Source of the DNA: Sphingomonas bisphenolicum
GTDB lineage: Bacteria; Pseudomonadota; Alphaproteobacteria; Sphingomonadales; Sphingomonadaceae
Reading direction: 5' to 3'
NCBI RefSeq assembly: GCF_024349785.1
Contig: NZ_AP018818.1
Coordinates: 186,001 to 250,000, forward strand
DNA: 64,000 nt
Shown: in pieces, positions 32,682-41,716 of the stretch
How positions within the stretch are numbered: the first letter of the stretch is position 1
How the letters are laid out: every line of letters starts with the position of its first letter
Translations under genes and position numbers: made by a program
The notes under the pieces: model-generated
The model's input: only the letters and a program-made list of their open reading frames with translations
Databases searched by the model: none
Told to the model about the DNA's origin: nothing

Positions 32682-34838
32682 TCAGAACCGGAAGCTGGCG
32701 CGCACGCCATAGCGGCGCAGGTCGCCGATGATACCCAGATCCGATGCGGGCAGGCCGGCCAGTGCCAGCGTCGTCTTCTCGATATAGGAGTCGAAATATT
32801 TCTTGTTGAACAGGTTGGTGCCGAACAGCGCCAGTTCGATGCCGCCGGTGCGGTAGGTGATCGACCCGTTGGCCAGGACATAGGATTTCAGGATCGTCGG
32901 CGTCGTCTGGTTCAGCGTCGCGGCCAGCCGCTTGCCCTTGCCGGTGAGGCCGGCGTTGAGGGTCAGGCTGCTGTCATCGCCGAGCGGCACGACATAGTCG
33001 CTCGACAGGCTGACCATCCAGTCGGGCTGGAAGGTCAGCCGATCGCTCGACAGGGTGCGGCCGGTGACGGCGGTATAGGCCGAACTGTCGGTCAGGCGGG
33101 CGTGCATGTAGGTCAGGCCGCCCGATAGCGTCCATTGCTCGACCGGCTTGAAGGCAAATTCGATTTCGGCGCCATAGCTTTCGACGTCGCCGCTGTTGAG
33201 ATCGACGGTGACGAGGCCGCCGGTGGAGGCCGGGGCGATCGAGTTGAGGCCGATATAATCCTTGTAATCGCTGTAGAATATGTCGCCCGACAGGGTCACC
33301 CGGCGATCGGCCGACGCATATTTGGTGCCGATTTCATAGGTCCAGGCGGAATCGCCCTTATAGACGCGGATCGGCGCGGTCACGGCGTTGAAGCCGCCGC
33401 CGCGATAGCCGCGCGCGACCGAGGCATAGGTCATGAGTTCGCGGTTCCAGTGGCGGGTGACCGACAGGCGCGGTTCGACCTCGTTGGACTTGAGGCCCAC
33501 CCGCGACGGCGCGCCGCCATTGACGATGCCGACGGATTGCCGGTCCTCATGGTCGTAGCGCAGGCCGAGCGCCACTTCCCAGTCCGCATTGGGCTTCCAG
33601 AAAGCGGTGCCGAAGGCCGCATAAGTGTCCGCCTTGGTCGCGTTTTGCGCGCGATTGTTGATCGCAACCGGAAACGGCCCGGTCGGCAGCGGCAAGGTGA
33701 GCTGGATGTTGGTGAGCTGGTTCGCTCGCGTCGTCTCCCGGCTGTAGAACAGGCCGACGAGCGTTGAGAACTTGTCGCTATATTCGGTGTCGAAACGCAG
33801 TTCGAGCGTCTTGGTGCGCAGGCGGTCGGTGCTGCTCTGGCGCACGGCGGGGACGGCGGTGGTCGCGTCGCTGGGGCCGAAATCGCCGTCGGTGTCGGGC
33901 GCGCTGGTGTCGCGCGCGTCGTAGGCGGCCTGTAGCGACAGCTTGGTGTTGATCGCGTCGATCGGGGTTTCGATGCGGGCGTTGACGCCGCGATATTTAT
34001 AGGTGGTGGTGCCCAGCGTATCGAACTGGTTGTCGCGCGAATAGTCGGTCGGGCCGGTGACGCGGGCATAGGGGACGTTGGCGCCCTTCACCCAGTCATA
34101 ATAGCCGTTCACGACGATCGTCAGGTCTTCGCTGGGCGTGGCGCGGATGGTGCTGCTGAGCGAGTCGGTGTTGAACCGGTTCGCCTTGCCGCCGATATTG
34201 CTGTTGTTGATGAAGCCGTCCTGCTCGCGATGCGACCCGCCGACGCGGATCGCCAGCTTGTCCTGCACGATCGGGGCGGACACCGAACCAGACACCAACC
34301 AGCTATTGTCCGGCCCGGCATAGCTGGCCGCGCCGCGGGCCTCGAAAGCATTGCCCGGCTGGCGGGTGATGACATTGATCGCCCCGCCCAGCGTGTTCTT
34401 GCCATAGAGCGTGCCCTGCGGCCCGCGCAGCACCTCGATCCGCTCGACGTCGAGCAGCGGGTTGTTGAGATAGGCGGTGTTGGGACGATAGATGCCGTCA
34501 ACGAACAGGCCGACGCCGGGCTGCACCGACTGGACCAGGGTGACGCCCACGCCACGGATCGAGACGAAGGCGCGGCCCGCACCGTCGCTGGAAATGTTGA
34601 GGCCGGGGGCGAGTGCGGCGGCTTCGCGCACCGAATTGATGTTGCGCCGGGCGAGCGTGTCGCCGCTCACCGCGGTCACCGCGACCGGCACGTCGAGCAG
34701 CGTTTCCTGCCGCTTGCGCGCGGTGACGATGATGTCGGATGATCCCGCGTCGGCGGCGGGCGCCTGCTGCGTCTGTGCTGCGCAGGGCAGAGGCGCCGCG
34801 ATCGCGACACCGGCAAATAAGAGGGCCTTCAACGTCAT
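32682..34838 (-). CDS. TonB-dependent receptor of the ester-utilisation cluster
   Basis: 718 residues from the ATG at 34838, preceded by GGGAGGAGAGACAGG and opening a signal peptide ending PCAAQ. A TonB-box-like IIVTARKR follows, then a plug domain with RIEVLRGPQGTLYGKNTLGG and a barrel ending GVRASFRF. It imports an unidentified carbon source; its operon partners (2-hydroxyacid dehydrogenase, MFS) and the SDR and esterase genes upstream indicate an ester or hydroxy acid. Two GntR-type palindromes lie 55-80 bp upstream. Confidence 0.92.
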   Translation of the reverse strand: MTLKALLFAGVAIAAPLPCAAQTQQAPAADAGSSDIIVTARKRQETLLDVPVAVTAVSGDTLARRNINSVREAAALAPGLNISSDGAGRAFVSIRGVGVTLVQSVQPGVGLFVDGIYRPNTAYLNNPLLDVERIEVLRGPQGTLYGKNTLGGAINVITRQPGNAFEARGAASYAGPDNSWLVSGSVSAPIVQDKLAIRVGGSHREQDGFINNSNIGGKANRFNTDSLSSTIRATPSEDLTIVVNGYYDWVKGANVPYARVTGPTDYSRDNQFDTLGTTTYKYRGVNARIETPIDAINTKLSLQAAYDARDTSAPDTDGDFGPSDATTAVPAVRQSSTDRLRTKTLELRFDTEYSDKFSTLVGLFYSRETTRANQLTNIQLTLPLPTGPFPVAINNRAQNATKADTYAAFGTAFWKPNADWEVALGLRYDHEDRQSVGIVNGGAPSRVGLKSNEVEPRLSVTRHWNRELMTYASVARGYRGGGFNAVTAPIRVYKGDSAWTYEIGTKYASADRRVTLSGDIFYSDYKDYIGLNSIAPASTGGLVTVDLNSGDVESYGAEIEFAFKPVEQWTLSGGLTYMHARLTDSSAYTAVTGRTLSSDRLTFQPDWMVSLSSDYVVPLGDDSSLTLNAGLTGKGKRLAATLNQTTPTILKSYVLANGSITYRTGGIELALFGTNLFNKKYFDSYIEKTTLALAGLPASDLGIIGDLRRYGVRASFRF

Positions 34839-34892
34839 CCTGTCTCTCCTCCCGGCGTCCGGTGGAATCATGTCCTGCGGATCGCCCATGGG

Positions 34893-34922
34893 CCTATCTG
34901 ATAGGTACAGCTTTCAGATAGG
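34893..34922. promoter_or_regulatory. GntR-type operators upstream of the TonB receptor
   Basis: CCTATC-T-GATAGG (34893-34905) is a perfect palindrome; a second site, CTTTC-A-GATAGG (34911-34922), has one mismatch in its left half. Centres are 61 and 78 bp upstream of the receptor start. Same motif as at 29841-29878. Confidence 0.68.
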
Positions 34923-35020
34923 TTTGAGGAGATAGACCACTATGCCGCCCGGGTCGATCGCTTCGCCGATCGGATTGGCCATAGCGCAGAAACTGTCTGA
35001 CTCGCCGTCTCCTTCATGCC

Positions 35021-35782
35021 TTACCAGCAGCTATAACCGCCGTCGGCCAGCACGATGCTGCCGGTCATCAGGCTCGCCGCGTCGGATGCCAGGAAGGCGA
35101 CGACCGACGCCACTTCCTCCACTTCGCCCAGCCGCGCCATTGGCGTCGAATCGATCCAGCGCCGAACCATCGGCCCTTCCTTGTCGGCGAAAGCATTCAG
35201 CGGCGTGCGGATATAGGTAGGCGCGACCGCGTTGACCCGCACGCCGCGGTCCGCCCATTCCGCCGCCAGGCTCTTCGTCAATTGATGCACCGCCGCCTTG
35301 GACGCGTTGTAATAGCTTTGCGGCTGCGGCCGGTTGACGATGACGCCGCTCATCGATCCGACATTGACGATGCTGCCCCGGCCCCGCTCCAGCATGAAAC
35401 GGCCAAAGGCGCGCGCACACCAGAAGGTGCCGTTCAGATTGACGTCGATGACATTATGCCAATGCTCGTCCGCCACCGCCTCCGCGGGCGTATCGCTGCG
35501 CGCGACGCCGGCATTGTTGACGAGGATGTCGATCGCGCCGATCCGATCGGCGGTCGCCGTCACCGCATCACTGTCGGTCACGTCCATCACCACGCCGTCG
35601 ACCGACAGCCCCTTCGCCGTCATCGCCGCGACAGCCACGTCGATCGTGGCGGAATCGAGGTCCGCGATCGTCACCGCCGCGCCCATTTCGCCCAGCGCCT
35701 CGACACAGGCCAGGCCGATGCCGCTCGCGCCACCGGTGACAAGCGCGCGGCGGCCGTCCAGTTTCAGTCGTTCCAGATACAT
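35021..35782 (-). CDS. Short-chain dehydrogenase/reductase
   Basis: 253 residues from the ATG at 35782, preceded by GAAGGATTG. Motifs are TGGASGIGLA, NNAGVARSD, the serine in NVGSMSG and YYNASK, and the C-terminus GSIVLADGGYSCW. A classical SDR oxidising a secondary alcohol or polyol; the YNASK form and GGYSCW ending recall sugar- or hydroxyacid-type SDRs, but the substrate is unknown. It lies 10 bp after the carboxylesterase gene and likely acts on the alcohol released by it. Confidence 0.88.
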   Translation of the reverse strand: MYLERLKLDGRRALVTGGASGIGLACVEALGEMGAAVTIADLDSATIDVAVAAMTAKGLSVDGVVMDVTDSDAVTATADRIGAIDILVNNAGVARSDTPAEAVADEHWHNVIDVNLNGTFWCARAFGRFMLERGRGSIVNVGSMSGVIVNRPQPQSYYNASKAAVHQLTKSLAAEWADRGVRVNAVAPTYIRTPLNAFADKEGPMVRRWIDSTPMARLGEVEEVASVVAFLASDAASLMTGSIVLADGGYSCW

Positions 35783-35792
35783 GGGCAATCCT

Positions 35793-37286
35793 TCAGGGCA
35801 GATAAGGCGCGCAGGGCATGGGTGGTTCATAAGCTGCCGCCCCTTCCGCAAGTCGATAGACCAGCCGATTGTCGCGCGTGAACGCATCCCAGGGCAGGCG
35901 GCCGTCGGTGGCGAAATCGACCCAGATGCGATGGACCCGGTCGGCCAGCGCTTGCGGCGGCGCTTCGCCGCACAGCCCTTGGGGGCCGGTAACGCTGGCC
36001 AGCGTGTCGAAGACGAAAGGCAGTTCCATCGCATGCGCCGCGCCCAAACCGTCGGATCGGGGGCCGCCGAACAGCGGCGATCGCCATGCGAACTCATACA
36101 TATGCGTGCGCCCGCGATGCTCCTCGGCGAAACGACGGGCGGGCCAGCGGAACACCAGATCGTGCAGGGCATCGGTGAAGGCGTGGCCGGGCTTCACGCC
36201 CTCCGCGCCCATGCCATAGGCCTTGAGCAGCTTGCGCGCCTGCGGCTGATGCTTGTGGACGAACCAGGTCGCGAGCAGGCGGCCCAGCTTCTCCCGCACG
36301 CCGGTCGGCACGAAATAGAGGTTCATTTCCTCCGCATTGGTGCCGATCAGCAGGTCGACCTGCGCCCCTGCCCCGGCCTTGAGCGCGTCGAGCGGTTTTT
36401 GCGGCAGGACATCGTCGCCATGGACCGGGACGAAGCGGCTGATGCCGAACACCGGCTCCCGCCCGTCGGCGTCGCGCAGGTCGAGCCGCGCGGTCGGCAG
36501 GCTGACCTTCTCCATCGCGTCCAGCATGTCGCCCGGTGCGACCGACCGGAATCCGGCGGCGTCGGGTGCGATCTTCACCCGCTTCGCCAGCGCCTTCACC
36601 AGGCGTTGCGCAACGCCGATGTCGCGGGTCATCGCGCCATGGCCGCTTTGCGCGATGGCGCGGCGGAACAGCCCTTTGGCTAGCGGCGAGGCGATCAGGT
36701 TCGCGACCGACATGGCCCCGGCGGACTCGCCGAAGACGGTGACGTTGGCGGGATCACCACCAAAAGCCGCGATATTTTCCCGCACCCATTGCAACGCGAA
36801 AATCTGGTCGCGCAGGCCCAGATTTGTCGGGATCCCGGGAATAGGCAGGAAACCTTCGATCCCGAGCCGATAATTGATCGCCACCAGCAGCACGCCGTCG
36901 CGGGCGAAGGCGCTGCCGTCCTGCACCGCTGCGTCCTTGCTGCCCAAAACGAAACCGCCGCCATGGATGAAGACCATGACCGGCAACGCGGTCCGATCGT
37001 CAGCCGGTTTCCAGATGTTGAGGGTCAGATAATCCTCGCCGGGAAGCCAGCCCTTGCCCACCAGCGCCTCGACATCGACGCCCGGCACGCCGCGCACCCG
37101 CTGCGGCGCGCTGGCGCCGGGTGCCTGCGCATCGCGCACGCCGTCCCAACATTCGGGCGGTTGCGGCAGGGCGAAGCGGCGGTCGCCGATCGGCGCGGCG
37201 GCATAGGGGACGCCCAGAAAGCGGGCGACGCCACCGACCATCGCGCCGCGCACCAGGCCGGCCCCCGTCGGCACGATCATCTCCAT
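35793..37286 (-). CDS. Carboxylesterase (type B family)
   Basis: 497 residues from the ATG at 37286 (GAGAGGAG upstream). The oxyanion motif HGGG is at 108-111 and the nucleophile elbow GESAG has Ser188; DYLTLNIWKP is the family's N-terminal signature (EDCLYLNV type). No signal peptide is apparent from this start, so the enzyme should act in the cytoplasm on an imported ester. First gene of the leftward run esterase-SDR, followed by the receptor operon, so it probably defines the substrate class of the whole cluster. Confidence 0.9.
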   Translation of the reverse strand: MEMIVPTGAGLVRGAMVGGVARFLGVPYAAAPIGDRRFALPQPPECWDGVRDAQAPGASAPQRVRGVPGVDVEALVGKGWLPGEDYLTLNIWKPADDRTALPVMVFIHGGGFVLGSKDAAVQDGSAFARDGVLLVAINYRLGIEGFLPIPGIPTNLGLRDQIFALQWVRENIAAFGGDPANVTVFGESAGAMSVANLIASPLAKGLFRRAIAQSGHGAMTRDIGVAQRLVKALAKRVKIAPDAAGFRSVAPGDMLDAMEKVSLPTARLDLRDADGREPVFGISRFVPVHGDDVLPQKPLDALKAGAGAQVDLLIGTNAEEMNLYFVPTGVREKLGRLLATWFVHKHQPQARKLLKAYGMGAEGVKPGHAFTDALHDLVFRWPARRFAEEHRGRTHMYEFAWRSPLFGGPRSDGLGAAHAMELPFVFDTLASVTGPQGLCGEAPPQALADRVHRIWVDFATDGRLPWDAFTRDNRLVYRLAEGAAAYEPPMPCAPYLP

Positions 37287-37446
37287 TGCATCCGCTCCTC
37301 TCACTCTTGCGCGGCAGCATAGGGTGCGGATGATGCGGCATGGAGCGAAAAGCCTTTGCCGCACCGCACGCCCATGGTGCCGAACGGCTGGACACAGAAG
37401 CCGGAGAGGCGCCGCAACATCGCGAGATAAATAGGCAATAATTGCT

Positions 37447-37465
37447 AATGCGATTGACTCGCATT
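37447..37465. promoter_or_regulatory. Probable Fur box
   Basis: AATGCGA-TTGAC-TCGCATT is a perfect 7-bp inverted repeat in an AT-rich stretch, 45 bp upstream of the siderophore receptor. It resembles the alphaproteobacterial Fur site upstream of TonB-dependent siderophore receptors. Confidence 0.65.
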
Positions 37466-37510
37466 CTACATTTCGGATAACGGCCCGGTCATACCGCCAA
37501 GGACCATGCC

Positions 37511-39589
37511 ATGCCCGTTCCCGCTCGATCCGCCCTTTTCGCCAGCGCCATGTTGCTGCTGCCTCTCCACACCGCGAAAGCGGCCGAAGCGGATGCTTCG
37601 GTAACGGAGAAGAGCGAGATCATCGTCACCGGCATCGCCGATCATCAGACCAGCAGCGCAACGGGCCTGGCCCTGACGCCGCGCGAAACGCCGCAGTCGA
37701 TCACCATCATCAATCGCGAGCGGATCGAGGATTATGCCCTCACCAATGTCAACGATCTCCTGGCGCAGGCGGTCGGCATCAATGTGGAGCGGGTCGAAAC
37801 GGATCGCACGCAATATAACAGCCGCGGTTTCGACGTGACCAATTTCCAGATCGACGGCATCGGCCTGCCGCTGATTTCGGGCATCCAGTTCGGCGACATG
37901 GACACCGCCCTCTTCGAAAATGTGGAAACGATCCGCGGCGCCAATGCGATCATGACCGGGATCGGCAATCCGTCCGCAACGATCAATTATGTGCGCAAGC
38001 GACCGCTGGACGAATTCCGGGCGACAGTCTCCGCGCAGGCGGGATCGTGGAACCAGTGGCGGCTGGAAGGCGATGTGTCGGTGCCGCTGACCGACACCCT
38101 GTCTGCCCGGCTGATCTACGCCCATGAGGAGAAGGACAGCTATCTCGACTATAATCACGTCAACCGCGATGTGATGGGCGGTATCGTCAGTTGGCAGGTG
38201 ACGCCACAGCTCAAAGCGACCATCGGTTATGCGCGGCAGGAAAATAACGCCGATGGCGTACTGTGGGGGGCGTTGCCTCTGGTCTATAGCGACCTTACCC
38301 AGATCAGCTATCCGCGCTCCACCTCCACCAGCGCCGACTGGACCTATTGGAACACGACCGACCAGAACGCCTTTGCCGAACTGGCCTATGGCTTCGACAA
38401 TGGCTGGTCGGTCAAAGGCGTCTTCACCTACAAGCAGTTCGACGAGCAGGCAAAGCTGCTCTACGCCTTTGGCACGCCGGACAAGCAGACGGGCCTGGGC
38501 GTCTATGGCATGACCGGCATTTATCCGTCGGCCTTCAAACAATATCTGGGCGATTTCTATGCCTCCGGCCCCGTCACCCTGCTGGGCCGCGAACATAGCG
38601 TCGCTTTCGGCGTCTCGACCGCCTCCGCCCATAGCAAGGAGTGGGAAGGCTTTTCCGCCGATCTGCTGGAATATCCAGACATCGGCCAATGGGACGAGGG
38701 CCTGTTGGCCGAGCCGGCCTATCCCGATCCCTATCTGGCGTCCGACTATAAGGACCGCCTGACCCGCGTCTATGGCGCGGCGCACCTCAAGCTGACGGAC
38801 AAGCTCAAGGCCGTGGTGGGCGGCAGCCTCATGTGGCTCAAGACAACCGGCACCGCCTATACGGTCGATCAATATCGCAAGGATAGCAAGTTCAGCCCCT
38901 ATGCCGGCCTGATCTTCGATCTCGACAAGCATGTCTCGCTCTATGCGAGCTACACCGACATCTATAATCCGCAGCCCGAAGTGGATGTGGACAACCATCG
39001 TCTCGCTCCGACCAAGGGCACCAGCCTTGAGGCGGGAATCAAGAGCCGGTGGTTCGACGGTCGCCTCTACGCCACCGCCGCCGTCTTCCGCGCCAAGCAA
39101 AGCGGCCTGGCCGACTATGCCGGCACGTTCGAGGACAGCGTGCGCAGCTATTATATCGGCGTCGATACGACCTCGACCGGGTTCGAACTGGAGGTTGCCG
39201 GCAACATCACCGACCAGTGGAGCCTGAGCGGGGGCTATACCCATCTCGACATAGAGGATGACGACGGCGAGAACACCCGCACCTGGCTGCCGACGCGCAC
39301 CCTGAAATTGTCGACGACCTATATGATTCCCCAACTCAGCGACCTCAAGCTGGGTGGACAGCTACGATGGCAGAATGCAATCAGCACGGAAGCGGACGGG
39401 GCGACCGTCCGGCAGAAGGGATATGCCGTGCTGGACCTGATGACGAGCGTGAAGCTGGCCGCGCATGTCAGCGCCAGCGTCAATGTGCGCAACCTCACCA
39501 ACTCGCGCTATCTCAACAGCCTGATGTGGGGCCAGGCCTATTATGCCGCGCCGCGTAGCGCGCTGGCGACCATGAGGCTCGATTTTTGA
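37511..39589 (+). CDS. TonB-dependent siderophore receptor (FpvA/FhuE type)
   Basis: 692 residues. Signal peptide ending AKAAEA, then SEIIVTGI as TonB box. The plug shows the siderophore-receptor pattern: LTPRETPQSITII, NSRGFDV, FQIDGIG, ENVETIRGANAIMTGIGNPS and INYVRKRP. The barrel ends ATMRLDF. It imports a ferric siderophore, probably a xenosiderophore, since no biosynthesis genes are near. A probable Fur box lies upstream, and three membrane proteins follow in an overlapping operon that resembles the FpvA-FpvGHJK iron-release arrangement of Pseudomonas. Confidence 0.93.
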   Translation: MPVPARSALFASAMLLLPLHTAKAAEADASVTEKSEIIVTGIADHQTSSATGLALTPRETPQSITIINRERIEDYALTNVNDLLAQAVGINVERVETDRTQYNSRGFDVTNFQIDGIGLPLISGIQFGDMDTALFENVETIRGANAIMTGIGNPSATINYVRKRPLDEFRATVSAQAGSWNQWRLEGDVSVPLTDTLSARLIYAHEEKDSYLDYNHVNRDVMGGIVSWQVTPQLKATIGYARQENNADGVLWGALPLVYSDLTQISYPRSTSTSADWTYWNTTDQNAFAELAYGFDNGWSVKGVFTYKQFDEQAKLLYAFGTPDKQTGLGVYGMTGIYPSAFKQYLGDFYASGPVTLLGREHSVAFGVSTASAHSKEWEGFSADLLEYPDIGQWDEGLLAEPAYPDPYLASDYKDRLTRVYGAAHLKLTDKLKAVVGGSLMWLKTTGTAYTVDQYRKDSKFSPYAGLIFDLDKHVSLYASYTDIYNPQPEVDVDNHRLAPTKGTSLEAGIKSRWFDGRLYATAAVFRAKQSGLADYAGTFEDSVRSYYIGVDTTSTGFELEVAGNITDQWSLSGGYTHLDIEDDDGENTRTWLPTRTLKLSTTYMIPQLSDLKLGGQLRWQNAISTEADGATVRQKGYAVLDLMTSVKLAAHVSASVNVRNLTNSRYLNSLMWGQAYYAAPRSALATMRLDF

Positions 39590-39894
39590 GCAAGGTTTCC
39601 GCTCGCCCGCTGCGCAGTGGTTGGCGTTATCGCGCCAATGTGGCTTTGCGCACGATCGTCGGGACGGTCGGCGCCTATGGCGTGGCGGCTCTCGCGGCGG
39701 CGGCGCTGGCGCGCACTTTGCCGATGGCACGGGTTGAGGCGGTGACGATCGCGACCCTGATGGCCTATATGGTGGCGCCCGCCGTTACGATCTGGGCCTT
39801 TCTGGCGCGCGGGCCGTGGCGCGCGATCGCTGGTGTCGCGCTGGCGGCGGCGGCGCTGGGCGGCATCGCCTGGATCGCGGGGCAACCGGCATGA
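39586..39894 (+). CDS. DUF3649-like iron-uptake-associated membrane protein
   Basis: 102 residues with about three hydrophobic segments (TIVGTVGAYGVAALAAAALA, IATLMAYMVAPAVTIWAFLA, AIAGVALAAAALGGIAWIAG). It overlaps the receptor stop by 4 bp and the PepSY gene start by 4 bp (ATGA), so the genes are translationally coupled. DUF3649 proteins recur beside siderophore receptors and PepSY reductases; function not established. Confidence 0.75.
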   Translation: MSKVSARPLRSGWRYRANVALRTIVGTVGAYGVAALAAAALARTLPMARVEAVTIATLMAYMVAPAVTIWAFLARGPWRAIAGVALAAAALGGIAWIAGQPA

Positions 39895-41399
39895 GCGGGA
39901 CGAGCGCGATGGTGCGTGACGGCGCCCGTCAGGCGATGGCCTGGCTGCATGGCTGGACCGGGCTGCTGTTCGGACACATCCTCTTCATCATGTGTCTGGC
40001 TGGCACGTTGAGCGTATTCAAGCCGGAGATCAGCCGCTGGATGCGTCCGGAGGTCAGCGGGCAGGCCGATCCTGTCCGGGCGATCACTGCGGCTACCGAC
40101 TGGCTGTCGGCCAACACGACCGGATCGACCGGCTGGTATCTGGCTGCGCCGGACGGCCGCTCCAATGTCGTCGAAGCGTCCTACGACAGTGGCGGCGCCT
40201 ATCTCAGTCGCGCGCTCGATCCGGCGAGCGGCGCGCCGGTGGCGCGCGACACGCTGGGCGGGGAATTTTTCTATCGCCTGCATTTCGAACTGGAACTGCC
40301 CTATCCCTGGGGCCGGTTGCTGGCATCGCTGGCGGCCATGCTGATGCTGGTGGCGATCGTCACCGGCGTCATCGCGCACAAGCGCTTCTTCAAGGACATC
40401 TTCACCTTCCGCCCGGCCAAGGGGCAAAGATCGTGGCTGGACGGGCATAATGCGCTGGGGGTGCTGTCCCTGCCCTTCCACGTCATGATCACTTTCACCG
40501 GCCTGCTCACGCTGGCGTCGCTCAACATGCCCTGGGGCATGACGGCGGCCTATGGCGACGATCTGATGGCGCTTTACAGCGACCTGACCCCCGGTGCGGT
40601 GACGAAGGCGCCGACCGGGACCAAGGCAACGCTCGCGCCGATTGGGCCGATGCTGGCGCGGGCCCAGCGCCATTTCGCAGGTGCCCCGGTAAGTCGGGTC
40701 TACATCTTCAATCCGGGAGATTCCGGCGCTGTGGTCACCGTCTATCCGGTCGAGACGGCATCGATCGGCTATCTGCCCGCAGAGATCAGCTTCGACGGCG
40801 CGACCGGCAAGGTGCTGAAGGCCTGGACCGAAAAACGCGCGGGCATCCGGACCTACCAGACCATCTATGGCCTCCATATGGCGCATTTCGCGCCGCTCTT
40901 GACGCGCTGGCTCTATTTTCTGGGCGGCGCGATGCTGACCCTGGCGATCGCCAGCGGCATGGTTCTCTGGATCGTCAAGCGACGCGAACGCGCGCCGCTG
41001 TCGATCGGCAACCGGCTACTGGAACGGCTGAATGTCGGCGGGCTGGCGGGCGTACCGATCGGTATGGCGGCGTTCCTGGTCGCCAATCGTCTGCTACCGC
41101 TAGGCCTGGCGGCGCGCGCGCAGCAGGAAGTGTCGGTGGCGCTATGGAGCGCAGGCGCGGCGCTGCTGCTCGGGCTGGTCCTGCCGCCTGCGCTTGGCTG
41201 GCCGCTGTTGCTCGGCTTGCTGGCGGCGCTGTGCGCCCTTGCCGCTGCCATGGGACCGATCTGGGCGGGGGACGTGACGGTCATGGCCGGCAATATGCTG
41301 CTGACCGCAATGGCGGTTGCGCTGGCCCTGCTGGTCTGGAAGCAGTTGCGCCGCCGCAGCGCCCCGACGCCGGTGCGTCGCCGGATGGCGCCGGCATGA
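39891..41399 (+). CDS. PepSY-TM protein, probable ferric-siderophore reductase
   Basis: 502 residues from the ATG overlapping the preceding stop. WLHGWTGLLFGHILFIMCLAG is the first helix, followed by a periplasmic PepSY-type domain, a His-containing membrane block (WLDGHNALGVLSLPFHVMITFTG) and further helices, about six to eight in all. The conserved histidines may bind heme for transmembrane electron transfer, as proposed for FpvG of Pseudomonas. Context with receptor, DUF3649 and DUF3325 fits iron release from an imported siderophore. Reductase activity is inferred. Confidence 0.8.
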   Translation: MSGTSAMVRDGARQAMAWLHGWTGLLFGHILFIMCLAGTLSVFKPEISRWMRPEVSGQADPVRAITAATDWLSANTTGSTGWYLAAPDGRSNVVEASYDSGGAYLSRALDPASGAPVARDTLGGEFFYRLHFELELPYPWGRLLASLAAMLMLVAIVTGVIAHKRFFKDIFTFRPAKGQRSWLDGHNALGVLSLPFHVMITFTGLLTLASLNMPWGMTAAYGDDLMALYSDLTPGAVTKAPTGTKATLAPIGPMLARAQRHFAGAPVSRVYIFNPGDSGAVVTVYPVETASIGYLPAEISFDGATGKVLKAWTEKRAGIRTYQTIYGLHMAHFAPLLTRWLYFLGGAMLTLAIASGMVLWIVKRRERAPLSIGNRLLERLNVGGLAGVPIGMAAFLVANRLLPLGLAARAQQEVSVALWSAGAALLLGLVLPPALGWPLLLGLLAALCALAAAMGPIWAGDVTVMAGNMLLTAMAVALALLVWKQLRRRSAPTPVRRRMAPA

Positions 41400-41716
41400 T
41401 GCTCACCATCGGCCTCCTCTACCTCGCCCTGTTCGCGCTGGCGGGACGGATGCAGCGGCATCGGCCGGTTTTGCTGGATATATGGCAACGTCGTTCCTGG
41501 GTCGCCCATCTGGAACTGGCGGGCTGGACGCTGCTGAGTCTGTCGCTGCTTAGCCTGTGGTTGTGGACGGATGTCGGCATGGCTCTGGTCGCCTGGATCG
41601 GCCTGGTGCCGCTGCTGGGCAGCGTTCTGGTGCTGGGCATGACCTATCGCCCTGCGGTGCCGCGCGCGGGCGTAGCGGCGGCGGCTGTGCTGACGATCGC
41701 CGGGTTGCTGATCTAG
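41396..41716 (+). CDS. DUF3325-like membrane protein
   Basis: 106 residues, about three hydrophobic segments (LTIGLLYLALFALAG, WTLLSLSLLSLWLW, LVAWIGLVPLLGSVLVLGM). Starts within the PepSY stop codon (ATGA). DUF3325 proteins accompany PepSY and DUF3649 proteins in siderophore operons. The stop overlaps the end of the convergent histidine kinase by 4 bp. Confidence 0.78.
   Translation: MMLTIGLLYLALFALAGRMQRHRPVLLDIWQRRSWVAHLELAGWTLLSLSLLSLWLWTDVGMALVAWIGLVPLLGSVLVLGMTYRPAVPRAGVAAAAVLTIAGLLI

Noticed and set aside
32678..32881. N-terminal extension of the FAD-linked oxidase into the receptor gene
   Set aside because: Overlaps the end of the TonB receptor in another frame and has no family similarity.
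37466..39334. Over 600-codon open frame antisense to the siderophore receptor
   Set aside because: Shadow frame; the plus-strand receptor has a signal peptide, plug motifs and a Fur box.
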